Origin: Eubacterium sp. 1001713B170207_170306_E7
Lineage (GTDB): Bacteria; Bacillota; Clostridia; Eubacteriales; Eubacteriaceae
Reading direction: 5' to 3'
NCBI RefSeq assembly: GCF_015547515.1
Contig: NZ_JADMVE010000011.1
Location: forward strand, 1-64,000
DNA: 64,000 nt
The notes beneath the pieces were generated by a model. The model was given only the letters and a program-made list of their open reading frames with translations, made no database searches and was not told the DNA's origin. The first letter of the stretch is position 1. Every line of letters starts with the position of its first letter. A program made the position numbers and the translations under genes. Positions 25,975 to 35,020 of the stretch are shown here, one piece after another.

Positions 25975-27309
25975 ATTTGGTGTTTTTATCATCTGGTGAA
26001 TGTAAATCAGTAGTAAAATTGAAAGCACAAACTCAGGGGTGAACTTTTTAATTAAAGCATTTAAACGAAAAAGAGGCATGTCCTGCCTTGCACCTACAAA
26101 CAAAACATAAAAAGTGATAAAATCAAGAATAGTTGTTGGCTTATAATCGATAGGACAATCTTTAAAGGCGTCTTTAATGGTGCCCTCTTTTTTTATCAAT
26201 GATAGATTCGCTTTGGTCAAAGCATTCAAGGCATTGAGTAAGACTGGCAGAAATTGATCCATGGTGTAGTATTCCATCCTTTTTACACCAAGGGATTTTC
26301 CGGCAATTTCTAATAATATCATCAGAAGCGGTTCATCCTCTGGATAGTTAGTAGTTCGAATGATGGCGTTGATGGCGGCCAGAATTGACGGCTTATCCGA
26401 GTCAACAGGAATGCTGAGCAGATGCGCTACTTTTTCGCGGGAGATTTTATCCTGAAGCGGTGTTCCGATAAAATGGTCAAGCCGGTCATAAAGCTTTCGC
26501 TGACGGCTCATATCAAAATAGTAGAATTTTCCTTTTGCGGCTTTAAGTGTTTTTAGACAGTCGAGGTGTCCCATTGTAATATTGTTTAAAATCGTTTTTT
26601 GATCAAATTCAAGTGTCATGCCAAGATATTCGGAGTTATTGATGACCTTGAGGTTGATATCCTTATTTTTGATTTTTTGTTTAACACCAAGAGCAGGGAA
26701 TTCGACTGAGATAATATCGTTATAGCCGTTTTCAGCCATAAAATTGATGGGGACATTGTCATAAAAGCCACCGTCAAGATAGGTGGTGCCGTCGATTTCC
26801 TGTTTCTGAAAAACAGGAAAGGCGGCGCTGGCAAGTAAGTAGTCAAGCAATTTTCCTTCAGGAATATCCTCGATCATCATTTTAATGGGGGAGAGTGTAT
26901 TCAGGCGTACGGTTACAAGCCCCAGGCGTACCGGCGACTTGCGAATAGCCTCCTCCGATATAAGCTTTTGAAGATTTTCGCGCAGCGGTGTTATATCAAA
27001 GCCGCCATGAAATAAATCATTCAAAAAAGACAATCTGAAAAAGTCAAAACTGGTTTTAGACCATTGCTCAACATATTTATTGGTCATGCGTGTGTTAAGG
27101 TTGAGGACCTGGTTAATGGTCAGGTTTGACCAGAAGTCAAGTGCCTTGTCAAAGTCGTTTTGGGCGATAACAGCGGCGTTTAAAGCACCTACAGAGGTTC
27201 CGATAACACAGGGGGTTTGGATATCCATCTCGCGAAGCGCCTGCCATACGCCAATCTCAAAGGCACCTTTTGTTCCGCCGCCGCTAAGGACTAAACCATA
27301 TTCTTTCAT
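25972..27309 (-). CDS. Patatin-like phospholipase
   Basis: A 445-residue serine lipase or esterase. The patatin hallmarks are G-G-G-T-K-G-A-F near residues 10-17 (oxyanion hole), nucleophile Ser in G-T-S-V-G-A near 40, and the Asp of the catalytic dyad in Y-L-D-G-G-F-Y-D-N near 178. A C-terminal helical region with a hydrophobic end (F-V-L-S-I-L-L-L-I-Y) may bind membrane. It probably acts on phospholipids or acyl esters inside the cell. The ATG follows AGGAGAAC. Confidence 0.92.
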   Translation of the reverse strand: MKEYGLVLSGGGTKGAFEIGVWQALREMDIQTPCVIGTSVGALNAAVIAQNDFDKALDFWSNLTINQVLNLNTRMTNKYVEQWSKTSFDFFRLSFLNDLFHGGFDITPLRENLQKLISEEAIRKSPVRLGLVTVRLNTLSPIKMMIEDIPEGKLLDYLLASAAFPVFQKQEIDGTTYLDGGFYDNVPINFMAENGYNDIISVEFPALGVKQKIKNKDINLKVINNSEYLGMTLEFDQKTILNNITMGHLDCLKTLKAAKGKFYYFDMSRQRKLYDRLDHFIGTPLQDKISREKVAHLLSIPVDSDKPSILAAINAIIRTTNYPEDEPLLMILLEIAGKSLGVKRMEYYTMDQFLPVLLNALNALTKANLSLIKKEGTIKDAFKDCPIDYKPTTILDFITFYVLFVGARQDMPLFRLNALIKKFTPEFVLSILLLIYIHQMIKTPN

Positions 27310-27328
27310 TTAAGTTCTCCTATATTAA

Positions 27329-28201
27329 CTATAAAAAAGGGTATCGGGTGGTATTGGTATACAGGCTGTCCGTAATCCGGTTGATCAGGCTGTGTCCCTG
27401 AAAAACAGCCAGCCCGATGAAGGGAAGGACAAAGATCATGACAATACCAAGCGCGCCAAAAATAATGCCCAGAATGGCAAATGAGGCGGATAAATTCTCC
27501 TTTTTTAATTCCTGATAAGACAGAATACCAAAAATAATGGCACAAACGCCGATCCAAAAGCCCCCGCCGGCGAAGCTGGAGAGCATGGAAAGAATACCAA
27601 GGCAAAATGACAGGATCGCCCGAGGGTTTTGAGAACAGGGTTTTGTCCGTGGCAGATCCGTAAAATTTGGAGTCTTATCTCTTAAAGAAAACCAGAAAAA
27701 CGGAATGGTCACTGGAAAAATAATACTCAGCACCAAATAGAGCGTTGCGTTTTTAGGATTATAGATGCGGTAAAGCCAATAATAAGCAGCATATTCGTAA
27801 ATAGCTGCCAGTATGCAGGCTACAAACAGGAAAATCCACCCAACAAAGGGAATCTGTGTCATTGTATTGCCTAGAAGTGTTGTTGCGCCAGATAAAAGGG
27901 GCAATATAATAGCAGCATATGGAATATGCAGCGAACCGATAGATACCTGATCGTTAATCAAAGCGCCTAATAAGTATTGATTTGCCATGGGAATCCAAGC
28001 GACCCATGGATAGCGCAGATTTCTTTTTTTGGCAAGTGTGTAGAGGCTTATCCCTTTAAAAATATAGGTAATGATGGCAAAAATACATGCAAATATAATG
28101 ATACAGACACAAATTACAAGAATAATGCCGATGAAAGCCCCAAGGACATCATAATTGTAAAAAGAATCCCCGAAGTCGTAATAATCGTAATAGTAATCCA
28201 T
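27329..28201 (-). CDS. Multi-pass membrane protein with C-terminal DUF4190-like segment
   Basis: A 290-residue protein with about six to seven membrane helices and a Tyr/Asp-rich N-terminus (M-D-Y-Y-Y-D-Y-Y-D). The first half (K-R-N-L-R-Y-P-W-V-A-W-I-P) is closely related to the protein at 28312-28803. The second half (about residues 190-290) has three helices with G-I-L-S-M-L and G-I-L-S-Y-Q-E-L, reminiscent of DUF4190. GGAGG precedes the ATG at 28201. Function unknown. Confidence 0.8.
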   Translation of the reverse strand: MDYYYDYYDFGDSFYNYDVLGAFIGIILVICVCIIIFACIFAIITYIFKGISLYTLAKKRNLRYPWVAWIPMANQYLLGALINDQVSIGSLHIPYAAIILPLLSGATTLLGNTMTQIPFVGWIFLFVACILAAIYEYAAYYWLYRIYNPKNATLYLVLSIIFPVTIPFFWFSLRDKTPNFTDLPRTKPCSQNPRAILSFCLGILSMLSSFAGGGFWIGVCAIIFGILSYQELKKENLSASFAILGIIFGALGIVMIFVLPFIGLAVFQGHSLINRITDSLYTNTTRYPFL

Positions 28202-28270
28202 TGGCGAACCTCCTTTAAATAGTTATTAAGTTTATTGTAATGTATTTTAAAGATGAATGCAAAAAATAAT

Positions 28271-28312
28271 GTGAATACCCAGAGGATTTCCACTGAGGTA
28301 TTCACATTTTTT
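28271..28312 (-). terminator. Terminator between two minus-strand membrane-protein genes
   Basis: GTGAATACC and GGTATTCAC pair. On the minus strand the hairpin is followed by ATTATTTTTT. It overlaps the stop of the 28312-28803 gene. Confidence 0.7.
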
Positions 28313-28803
28313 TAAGAAAAGCTATACTCATAGGGTTCCCTGTTGCGGATAACGAAGGGGAAAACAGAAAGCATAAACGGGAAAATGATACTGAGTACAA
28401 GAAAAAGTACTGCAGAATCTGAATAATATAATTTATATAACCGGTAATAAGCGGCATAGTTGTATACGGCTATCGCGATTCCGATAATCCAGCCCAAAAA
28501 AGGAATTGCGATTAAAGCGCCGCTGCAAACAGATGCAACGGGTAGAATCACCTGGGCATATGGAATTTTAAGCGAGCTGATTGTTACCTTTTCACCGATA
28601 ATTTCGCCTAATATAAAAAGTTTCACGACTGGAATCCAGGCCAGCCAGGGATACTCGATGTTTTTGTTCAAAGCCATCGTATAAAGTCCAAAGCTGGAAA
28701 ATATATACAATGCAACTGGAATAAGACAGATTAATAAAACGGCAAGAATGCCGAGGCCGGCAACAAAAGCCATTAAACTGGCAACGAGTGAAGTTTCAAG
28801 CAT
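28312..28803 (-). CDS. Small multi-pass membrane protein, paralogue of the next gene
   Basis: A 163-residue protein of about four helices. It shares a patterned segment with the neighbouring 290-residue protein: L-Y-T-M-A-L-N-K-N-I-E-Y-P-W-L-A-W-I-P, then L-K-I-P-Y-A-Q-V-I-L-P, then Y-N-Y-A-A-Y-Y-R-L-Y. This indicates a tandem duplication in which the partner gained an extra C-terminal domain. AGGAGG precedes the ATG at 28803. Function unknown. Confidence 0.8.
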   Translation of the reverse strand: MLETSLVASLMAFVAGLGILAVLLICLIPVALYIFSSFGLYTMALNKNIEYPWLAWIPVVKLFILGEIIGEKVTISSLKIPYAQVILPVASVCSGALIAIPFLGWIIGIAIAVYNYAAYYRLYKLYYSDSAVLFLVLSIIFPFMLSVFPFVIRNREPYEYSFS

Positions 28804-28902
28804 TGTTCAACACCTCCTTTGTTAACCGTATCATTGTATCCTATCTGAAATAAAAACACAAAGGATGAGTTGTCAAATTTTTGTATCATTTTTTCGAATT
28901 AT

Positions 28903-30318
28903 CTACGCATATTTTTCTTTTAATGCATCGACCAGCATATAAGCCACTTTATTGATGGTCTGGGAGCCCGCTACAAGCACTAAATCATCGGATTCCAGAT
29001 TATCCGTTAAGTATTTTACAATGGTTTTAAACTCAGACATAACAATGGTTGGAATATGATATTTTTCCTTAATGCGTTTTGCCAAATCCTCAGAATAGAT
29101 ATCCCATTCATTTCCTTCACGGTCAGAATAGATATCGTTAAGAATGATAAAGTCTGCTTTGGCAAAGGCATCTACAAATTCATCAAAAAGATAATAGGTT
29201 CTTGAATAGGTATGAGGCTGGAAAATAACCCACAAATTATTATGGGCATGATTTAAACACGCGTCAATAACGACCTTTAATTCTGTTGGATGGTGGGCGT
29301 AGTCTTCATACACATTAATGCCCTTCACCTCGCCCCGGAATTCAAAGCGTCTTTTGGCACCATGAAAATTATCAAGGGTTTTTTGAACGGTAGCCTCATC
29401 AATTCCTAAAAATTCACTGCAGGCAATACAGGACAAAGCGTTTAAAACATTGTGTTCGCCAGGAATTTTCATGTCAAAATGGCCATAAAATTTATTGTGA
29501 TGGTATGCGTCAAAAGAAGCGTTTCCCATATTATCGTATTGAATATTGCGGGCGGTCCAGTCATTTTTTTCTGCGAAACCATAGGTGGTAACCGGACAGC
29601 GGAGGTTTTCTACCGTATCCAGCACATCCTGAGAATCGCCGTAGGCAATCATGAGGCCGTCTGGCGGAAGAATCGCACCAAATTTGCGGAAAGATTCTTT
29701 GATTTGAGGAAGTCCCTCTGTAAAATAATCAAGATGATCCTCCTCAATATTTGTAATGATACCAATATAATGAGAGGTTTTTAAAAAGGAATCCACATAT
29801 TCGCAGGATTCAATGACGAAATAATCGCTGTCGCCCAAACAGGCATTACCGCCAATTTCAGGCAATTTTCCACCGATGCTGACGCTCGGATCAAAATCGG
29901 CGTAATGGAGTAAGGCGGCGATCATGGAAGAGGTGGTCGTTTTTCCATGTGTACCGGCAACGCCGATGGTTTTGTCAAAAGCCAGAGACATCAACCCAAG
30001 ATAATCCGAACGTTCGACTATTGGCAAGCCGAGATCTTTGGCGCGGACCATATCGGGGTTATCCTCATGAATTGCCGCTGAGTAGACGACCATATCGGCA
30101 TCTTCTGGAATGTTGTTGTAATCATGACCGATATGAATTTTGACATCGCGTTCCTTTAACTTTCCGGTATAGGAGGACTCAACCATATCGGAGCCTTCCA
30201 CTTTAAAGCCCTGGTCCAGGGCCATCCCTGCCAGTCCGCTCATGCTGCTGCCTCCAATACCGATAAAAAATATTTTTTCGATTGGACGATTGAATTTCTT
30301 TTTTAGTATTTCTTTCAA
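28903..30318 (-). CDS. murC: UDP-N-acetylmuramate--L-alanine ligase
   Basis: Adds L-Ala to UDP-MurNAc, the first amino acid of the peptidoglycan stem. The 471-residue Mur ligase has the N-terminal I-G-I-G-G-S-S-M-S-G-L-A, the ATP loop G-T-H-G-K-T-T-T near 122-129, H-L-D-Y-F, and Y-E-D-Y-A-H-H-P-T-E near 350, typical of MurC/Mpl. Length fits MurC. It diverges from purR across a 178-base spacer. The ATG follows AAGGAGC. Confidence 0.96.
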   Translation of the reverse strand: MKEILKKKFNRPIEKIFFIGIGGSSMSGLAGMALDQGFKVEGSDMVESSYTGKLKERDVKIHIGHDYNNIPEDADMVVYSAAIHEDNPDMVRAKDLGLPIVERSDYLGLMSLAFDKTIGVAGTHGKTTTSSMIAALLHYADFDPSVSIGGKLPEIGGNACLGDSDYFVIESCEYVDSFLKTSHYIGIITNIEEDHLDYFTEGLPQIKESFRKFGAILPPDGLMIAYGDSQDVLDTVENLRCPVTTYGFAEKNDWTARNIQYDNMGNASFDAYHHNKFYGHFDMKIPGEHNVLNALSCIACSEFLGIDEATVQKTLDNFHGAKRRFEFRGEVKGINVYEDYAHHPTELKVVIDACLNHAHNNLWVIFQPHTYSRTYYLFDEFVDAFAKADFIILNDIYSDREGNEWDIYSEDLAKRIKEKYHIPTIVMSEFKTIVKYLTDNLESDDLVLVAGSQTINKVAYMLVDALKEKYA

Positions 30319-30426
30319 TTTGTTTGCTCCTTATAGTTCTCATGGACTACAAGAATTATATCACAGCTATTTATTAAGATAAAGTCCCATCATTAAGGAA
30401 TTTTATTAAGGAATGACGAAAAAGAC

Positions 30427-30454
30427 TTGCACTTTTTCTAAATATGAATAAAAT
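30427..30454 (+). promoter_or_regulatory. Putative purR promoter
   Basis: TTGCAC, 16 bases, TAAAAT, about 43 bases before the purR ATG. A moderate match with sensible placement. Confidence 0.5.
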
Positions 30455-30469
30455 TATAAATAGACTAAA

Positions 30470-30484
30470 AAATGTTCGGGTTTT
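30470..30484 (+). promoter_or_regulatory. Candidate PurBox (PurR operator)
   Basis: AATGTTCGGGTTTT is the reverse complement of a CCGAAC-core PurBox with AT-rich flanks. It matches the Gram-positive PurBox pattern at all but one position. It lies 13 bases upstream of the purR ATG, just after the putative promoter, suggesting autoregulation. Confidence 0.55.
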
Positions 30485-30496
30485 ATAGGTGAATAA

Positions 30497-31300
30497 ATGA
30501 AAAAGAATGAACGTGTTTGTGCAATTACAAAAATATTGACAGACAACCCCAATAAAGTGCTGACCTATAATTATTTCAGTCAGCTTTTTGATGCATCTAA
30601 AACAAGTGTCTGTGAGGATGTTGCCATTGTGAAAAGCGCCTTGGAAATGATGAAAATGGGGAGAATCGAAACAGTGTCAGGCGCCGCGGGCGGTGTTAAA
30701 TATCTTCCGGTGGTGTCTGAGGAAGAAGAAAGAACAATCCTGTCAGAGATAGCGGAAAGACTCATGGAACCTGAACGTAAAATTCAGGGAGGGTTCCTTT
30801 ACTACAGCGATATCCTCTCAAGTCCATATTATGCACAGCGGCTTGGGAAAATTATCGCGGGAAAATATTTTGAGCAGGATGTAGAGTATGTCGTGACAAC
30901 AGAGACGAAAGGAATCTCAGTAGCCCTCGAGAGTGCGCGCTTTTTGAATGTGCCGATGACAGTTATCAGAAGATCAAATAAGGTGACCGAAGGAACCACA
31001 ACGAGTATGAATTATGTTTCTGGCTCGACGAATAAGATTAATACCATGTATTTGAGCCGAAGGGTCAACCTTGAAGGCAAAAAAGTATTGATTATTGACG
31101 ATTTTATGAAAGGCGGAGGAACCGCCAAGGGAATGATGAATTTAATGGAAGAAGTCGGCGCTGTCATTATCGGGCCTTGTGTCATTTTTGTGACAGAAGA
31201 GCCGGACAACAAGCTTGTTGATCATTACTTACCGCTCCTGCGTATGCGGACCGCGTTAAATGACAAGGAAAAAACGCTTGTAGAGTTGACCATGAAATAA
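30497..31300 (+). CDS. purR: Pur operon repressor
   Basis: Gram-positive PurR controls purine genes and senses PRPP. The 267-residue protein has an N-terminal winged helix (about 1-72: I-T-K-I-L-T-D-N-P, then S-Q-L-F-D-A-S-K-T-S-V). The phosphoribosyltransferase-like domain carries the PRPP motif V-L-I-I-D-D-F-M-K-G-G-G-T-A near 198-211. It opens the conserved purR-spoVG-glmU-prs-pth-mfd block. It has no relation to LacI-type PurR of enterobacteria. Confidence 0.95.
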   Translation: MKKNERVCAITKILTDNPNKVLTYNYFSQLFDASKTSVCEDVAIVKSALEMMKMGRIETVSGAAGGVKYLPVVSEEEERTILSEIAERLMEPERKIQGGFLYYSDILSSPYYAQRLGKIIAGKYFEQDVEYVVTTETKGISVALESARFLNVPMTVIRRSNKVTEGTTTSMNYVSGSTNKINTMYLSRRVNLEGKKVLIIDDFMKGGGTAKGMMNLMEEVGAVIIGPCVIFVTEEPDNKLVDHYLPLLRMRTALNDKEKTLVELTMK

Positions 31301-31436
31301 TGTCCATAAAATGGTGATAGAATACAAAATAATCGGGTAAGTTTTTGTTTTAATTTTGTCTAAAATATGGTACTATAATGTAAAGGTATAGTAAGATGTG
31401 ATTTTATTTACTACAATCGAAGGGGAGGCTTACATT

Positions 31437-31763
31437 ATGGTAATTACAGACGTAAGAGTAAGAAAAATTTATCCAACAGGGAAAATGAGAGGAATCGTGT
31501 CGGTTACGTTTGACGATGAATTTGTCGTGCATGATATCAAAGTAATCGAAGGACAGAATGGTTATTTCATTGCAATGCCTAGTAGAAAAACACCGGACGG
31601 AGATTTTAAAGACATCTGTCACCCGATCACCTCCAGTACCCGCAAGGAAATGCAAGGAATCGTTTTGGAAGCCTATGAAAAAGCAGTACTGGAAAAAGCA
31701 GAAGAGACTGAACCTGAAGAAATTGATCTCGAAGTAGATTTTGAAGATGATTCAGAAGAATAA
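31437..31763 (+). CDS. spoVG: SpoVG septation / RNA-binding regulator
   Basis: A 108-residue regulator that binds nucleic acids in Bacillota and affects septation, envelope and metabolism. The signature [13 protein letters not shown], then [21 protein letters not shown] is plain. The acidic tail is Glu-rich. The ATG at 31437 follows GGGGAGG; an in-frame start at 31398 lacks a site. It lies between purR and glmU as in Bacillus. Its presence does not imply sporulation. Confidence 0.96.
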   Translation: MVITDVRVRKIYPTGKMRGIVSVTFDDEFVVHDIKVIEGQNGYFIAMPSRKTPDGDFKDICHPITSSTRKEMQGIVLEAYEKAVLEKAEETEPEEIDLEVDFEDDSEE

Positions 31764-31811
31764 GGGCTTCTATGATCATTTTAGTACAAATAGAAAAGTA
31801 AGAAATTGAGA

Positions 31812-31836
31812 GGAGGGAACATGGTTCCCTCTTTTG
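31812..31836 (+). terminator. Rho-independent terminator after spoVG
   Basis: GAGGGAAC pairs with GTTCCCTC around ATG and is followed by TTTT. It separates spoVG from glmU, which therefore probably has its own promoter in the remaining 130 AT-rich bases. Confidence 0.8.
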
Positions 31837-31969
31837 ACGTTTACAAAAGTAAATTAGCTGTAGACATTTATAATGATAAAGGGTATTATTTTTCATGGTA
31901 AAGAGTCCCTTTATATGAATGTTAATATAAAATTCAAGTTTTAAACTGGAATATTGGAGAATTAAGAAA

Positions 31970-33352
31970 ATGAAATCAACCAAAACAGTGATTTTGGCTG
32001 CCGGACATGGTACGCGTATGGTTTCTGAAAAACCAAAGGTGCTCCATGAAGTCGGCGGAAAAACGATGCTGGATTATGTTATTTCTGCCAGTAAGGCCGC
32101 TGGTGCGGATGACATTGCCGTAATTGTGGGATATAAAGCAGATGTTGTGAGAGCTGCTCTTCCTGAAAATCTTACGGCGATTGAACAGAAGGAGCAGCTT
32201 GGCACTGGCCACGCCGTTCTTCAGGCATTACCGTTTTTTGAGAATTTTGAGGGTAATGTGCTTGTTTTAGTCGGCGATGCGCCTTTAGTTCGTAAGGAAA
32301 CACTGGAAGAACTTGTAAAAGCCCACGAAGAAGGCGGTTTTTCCGCGACGGTATTAACCGCTGTTTTTGACGATCCAACGGGTTATGGAAGAATTGTCAA
32401 AGAGGGCGAGGAACTGATAAAAATCGTAGAGCACAAGGATGCGACACAGGAAGAACGCAGTATAAAAGAGATTAATTCCGGAATGTACTGCTTTGATGCC
32501 CAGGCGTTAAAGACAGCATTGCAGGCCATTAACTCGGATAATGTTCAGGGTGAATATTATTTGACCGATACCATTGAAATTTTAAGGGGAATGGGGAAAA
32601 AGGTAGGTTCTTACCCGACTCCGGATGTTGATGATATCGCAGCGGTTAATTCAAAGGTCCAGCTGGCTGAAATTGGGAAAATCATGCGCCGCCGCATTAA
32701 CACTTCATTGATGGAGGCAGGTGCAATCCTGATCGACCCTGAAAATACATACCTGAGTGCAGAGACAAAGGTAGGAAAAGACACCGTTGTTTATCCTGGC
32801 GTTATCACAGAAGGCAGGGTGATTATTGGTGAAAACTGTATTATCGGGCATAACAGCCGTATTGTCAATTCGACTATCGCAGATGGAGTGGATGTTCAGA
32901 TTTCAACCATATTGGACAGCTTTGTCGATGAAAATACACATGTGGGTCCATATGCTTATCTGCGTCCAAACAGCCATATTGGAAAAAATGTCAAGGTTGG
33001 CGATTTTGTAGAGGTTAAGAACGCTGTTATGAAGGATGGTGCGAAGGCATCTCATTTAACCTATATCGGCGATGCTGAGGTTGGAAAAAATGTTAATTTA
33101 GGCTGTGGCACGGTTTTTGTCAATTATGATGGTACCCATAAATATCGCACGGTTGTTGAGGATAATTGTTTTATCGGCTGCAACAGTAATCTGGTTTCAC
33201 CGGTAACGGTAAAAGAGGGCTCTTATGTCGCAGCAGGCTCAACCATTACGGATGATGTACCGGAAGATACCTTAGCTGTTGCGCGTGCGCGTCAGGTAAA
33301 TAAAGAGGGGTATGCCCTTCAGATGAATCAAATTAAAAAAATCAGTAAATAA
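31970..33352 (+). CDS. glmU: Bifunctional GlmU (uridyltransferase / glucosamine-1-phosphate acetyltransferase)
   Basis: Makes UDP-GlcNAc in two steps for peptidoglycan. The 460 residues have an N-terminal pyrophosphorylase (L-A-A-G-H-G-T-R-M, then K-P-K-V-L-H near 22-27). A left-handed beta-helix of hexapeptide repeats follows from about residue 250, with the catalytic-site segment Y-L-R-P-N-S-H and N-Y-D-G-T-H-K. Length and domain order match GlmU. ATG at 31970 follows TTGGAG. It is 31 bases before prs. Confidence 0.97.
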   Translation: MKSTKTVILAAGHGTRMVSEKPKVLHEVGGKTMLDYVISASKAAGADDIAVIVGYKADVVRAALPENLTAIEQKEQLGTGHAVLQALPFFENFEGNVLVLVGDAPLVRKETLEELVKAHEEGGFSATVLTAVFDDPTGYGRIVKEGEELIKIVEHKDATQEERSIKEINSGMYCFDAQALKTALQAINSDNVQGEYYLTDTIEILRGMGKKVGSYPTPDVDDIAAVNSKVQLAEIGKIMRRRINTSLMEAGAILIDPENTYLSAETKVGKDTVVYPGVITEGRVIIGENCIIGHNSRIVNSTIADGVDVQISTILDSFVDENTHVGPYAYLRPNSHIGKNVKVGDFVEVKNAVMKDGAKASHLTYIGDAEVGKNVNLGCGTVFVNYDGTHKYRTVVEDNCFIGCNSNLVSPVTVKEGSYVAAGSTITDDVPEDTLAVARARQVNKEGYALQMNQIKKISK

Positions 33353-33382
33353 ATTTAAATAAAATATGAGGTGCAAAAAAAG

Positions 33383-34342
33383 ATGGATGGAAAATTTGGC
33401 GGAATTAAGATCATTGCGGGTAATTCCAACAGAAAATTAGCTGAGGATATCGCAGATTATTTAGAAGTACAGCTTTGCAACGCAGACATTCTTCATTTCA
33501 GTGATGGGGAAATTGGTCTTAATGTCTTTGAATCTGTTCGTGGAGCAGATGTTTACGTTATCCAGTCAACAGGGAATCCTTGTAATGATAACCTGATGGA
33601 GCTGCTGATTATCATTGATGCGATGCGCCGTGCTTCAGCAGGCCGTATCAATGCCGTTATTCCTTATTATGGTTATGCGAGACAGGACCGTAAAGCAAAA
33701 TCCAGAGATCCGATTACAGCTAAGCTGGTGGCTAACCTGATCACAACGGCTGGCGCGGACCGCGTTATTACAATGGATCTTCATTCCAATCAAATTCAGG
33801 GGTTCTTTGATATTCCTCTGGATCACTTATCCGGCGGCGGCTTAATTGCTGAATATTTTAAAAATCTTCGTCTGGACGACATGGTGGTTGTGTCACCAGA
33901 TGCAGGGAGTGTTAAGCGTTCCAGAAAATTAGCGAGAACGCTGGAATGTCCTTTTGCAATTATTGACAAGCAGCGTCCAAGACCAAATGTTACTGAAGTC
34001 ATGAATGTTATTGGTAATGTTGAAGGAAAGAACTGTATTCTGATTGATGACATGATCGATACTGCGGGAACCATTACCACAGGGGCGGATGCTTTGATGA
34101 AACTGGGAGCAAAATCAGTACGGGCAGCCTGTACGCATGGTGTTTTTTCCGGGCCGGCCATTGAAAGAATCCAGAATTCAGCCATTGAAGAGCTGATTAC
34201 GCTGGACACTCTCGTGGTTCCGGAAGAAAAACGGATTGACAAAATAAAAATCCTTTCCACTGGAACGCTGTTTGGCCGCGCCATTGACTATGTTCATTTC
34301 GGCCGTTCTCTCAGTAAATTATTTTCAGAAAGATATGTCTAA
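33383..34342 (+). CDS. prs: Ribose-phosphate pyrophosphokinase
   Basis: Makes PRPP from ribose-5-phosphate and ATP for nucleotides, His and Trp. The 319-residue protein (ATG at 33383 behind GAGGTG; a GTG at 33371 overlaps that site) shows [15 protein letters not shown] near 98-107, [11 protein letters not shown], and the PRPP loop [15 protein letters not shown] is also the PurR effector, so the cluster joins supply and sensing. Confidence 0.96.
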   Translation: MDGKFGGIKIIAGNSNRKLAEDIADYLEVQLCNADILHFSDGEIGLNVFESVRGADVYVIQSTGNPCNDNLMELLIIIDAMRRASAGRINAVIPYYGYARQDRKAKSRDPITAKLVANLITTAGADRVITMDLHSNQIQGFFDIPLDHLSGGGLIAEYFKNLRLDDMVVVSPDAGSVKRSRKLARTLECPFAIIDKQRPRPNVTEVMNVIGNVEGKNCILIDDMIDTAGTITTGADALMKLGAKSVRAACTHGVFSGPAIERIQNSAIEELITLDTLVVPEEKRIDKIKILSTGTLFGRAIDYVHFGRSLSKLFSERYV

Positions 34343-34348
34343 GCTTCC

Positions 34349-34960
34349 ATGTATTTGATAATAGGGCTTGGTAATCCAGGCAGAGAGTATGCCTTAACAC
34401 GCCATAATATTGGATTTGAGGCGGTTGACTATATTGCCGGTCAAAAGAATGTCCAGATTACAAAAGATGAACACGAAGGATTAACAGGCATTTATTTTGA
34501 AAATGGTAAAAAAGTAATGCTGGTTAAGCCCATGACCTATATGAACAACAGCGGCCTCTGTGTGGAGGAACTGGTTTCCTACTACGATGTACCGCTGGAA
34601 AACACGCTGGTTATTTACGATGATATTGACCTTGATCCGGGTAAAATCAGAATACGGAAAAAGGGAAGTGCCGGGACACATAATGGCATGCGTTCGATTA
34701 TCTACCAGCTTCAAGATCAAAATTTTCCACGAATCCGAATCGGAATCGGAAAAAAACCACCTCAGTGGGATTTGGCAAATTATGTTCTCAGTAAATTTAC
34801 ATCAGATGAAACGGAAGTTATGCGTGAAGCAGTAAAAAAAGCAGCGGAAGCGGTGGAATTCTTTATAAATGAGGATATCGATTTTGCCATGAACCGCTTA
34901 AACAGGAAAGAAAAAGCCGAGAAAGCAGAAAAACAAGGTTCTGAGGATCAGAATCAGTAA
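34349..34960 (+). CDS. pth: Peptidyl-tRNA hydrolase
   Basis: Recycles tRNA from stalled peptidyl-tRNA. The 203-residue protein has G-L-G-N-P-G-R-E-Y with T-R-H-N-I-G-F (catalytic His near 20), K-P-M-T-Y-M-N-N-S-G, Y-D-D-I-D-L, and G-T-H-N-G-M-R-S. A charged Lys/Glu-rich tail extends beyond the core. It starts six bases after prs. Confidence 0.96.
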   Translation: MYLIIGLGNPGREYALTRHNIGFEAVDYIAGQKNVQITKDEHEGLTGIYFENGKKVMLVKPMTYMNNSGLCVEELVSYYDVPLENTLVIYDDIDLDPGKIRIRKKGSAGTHNGMRSIIYQLQDQNFPRIRIGIGKKPPQWDLANYVLSKFTSDETEVMREAVKKAAEAVEFFINEDIDFAMNRLNRKEKAEKAEKQGSEDQNQ

Positions 34961-34975
34961 AATAAATAAGTACAA

Positions 34976-34999
34976 AGCCCGGGTCACTCGATCCGGGCT
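34976..34999. repeat. Hairpin between pth and mfd without a T-run
   Basis: AGCCCGGGTC, loop ACTC, GATCCGGGCT: ten pairs including one G-U. There is no following T-tract on the plus strand, so it is more likely a processing or stability element than a terminator. Confidence 0.55.
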
Positions 35000-35020
35000 A
35001 GTGCTGTATAAGGAGAGGAA

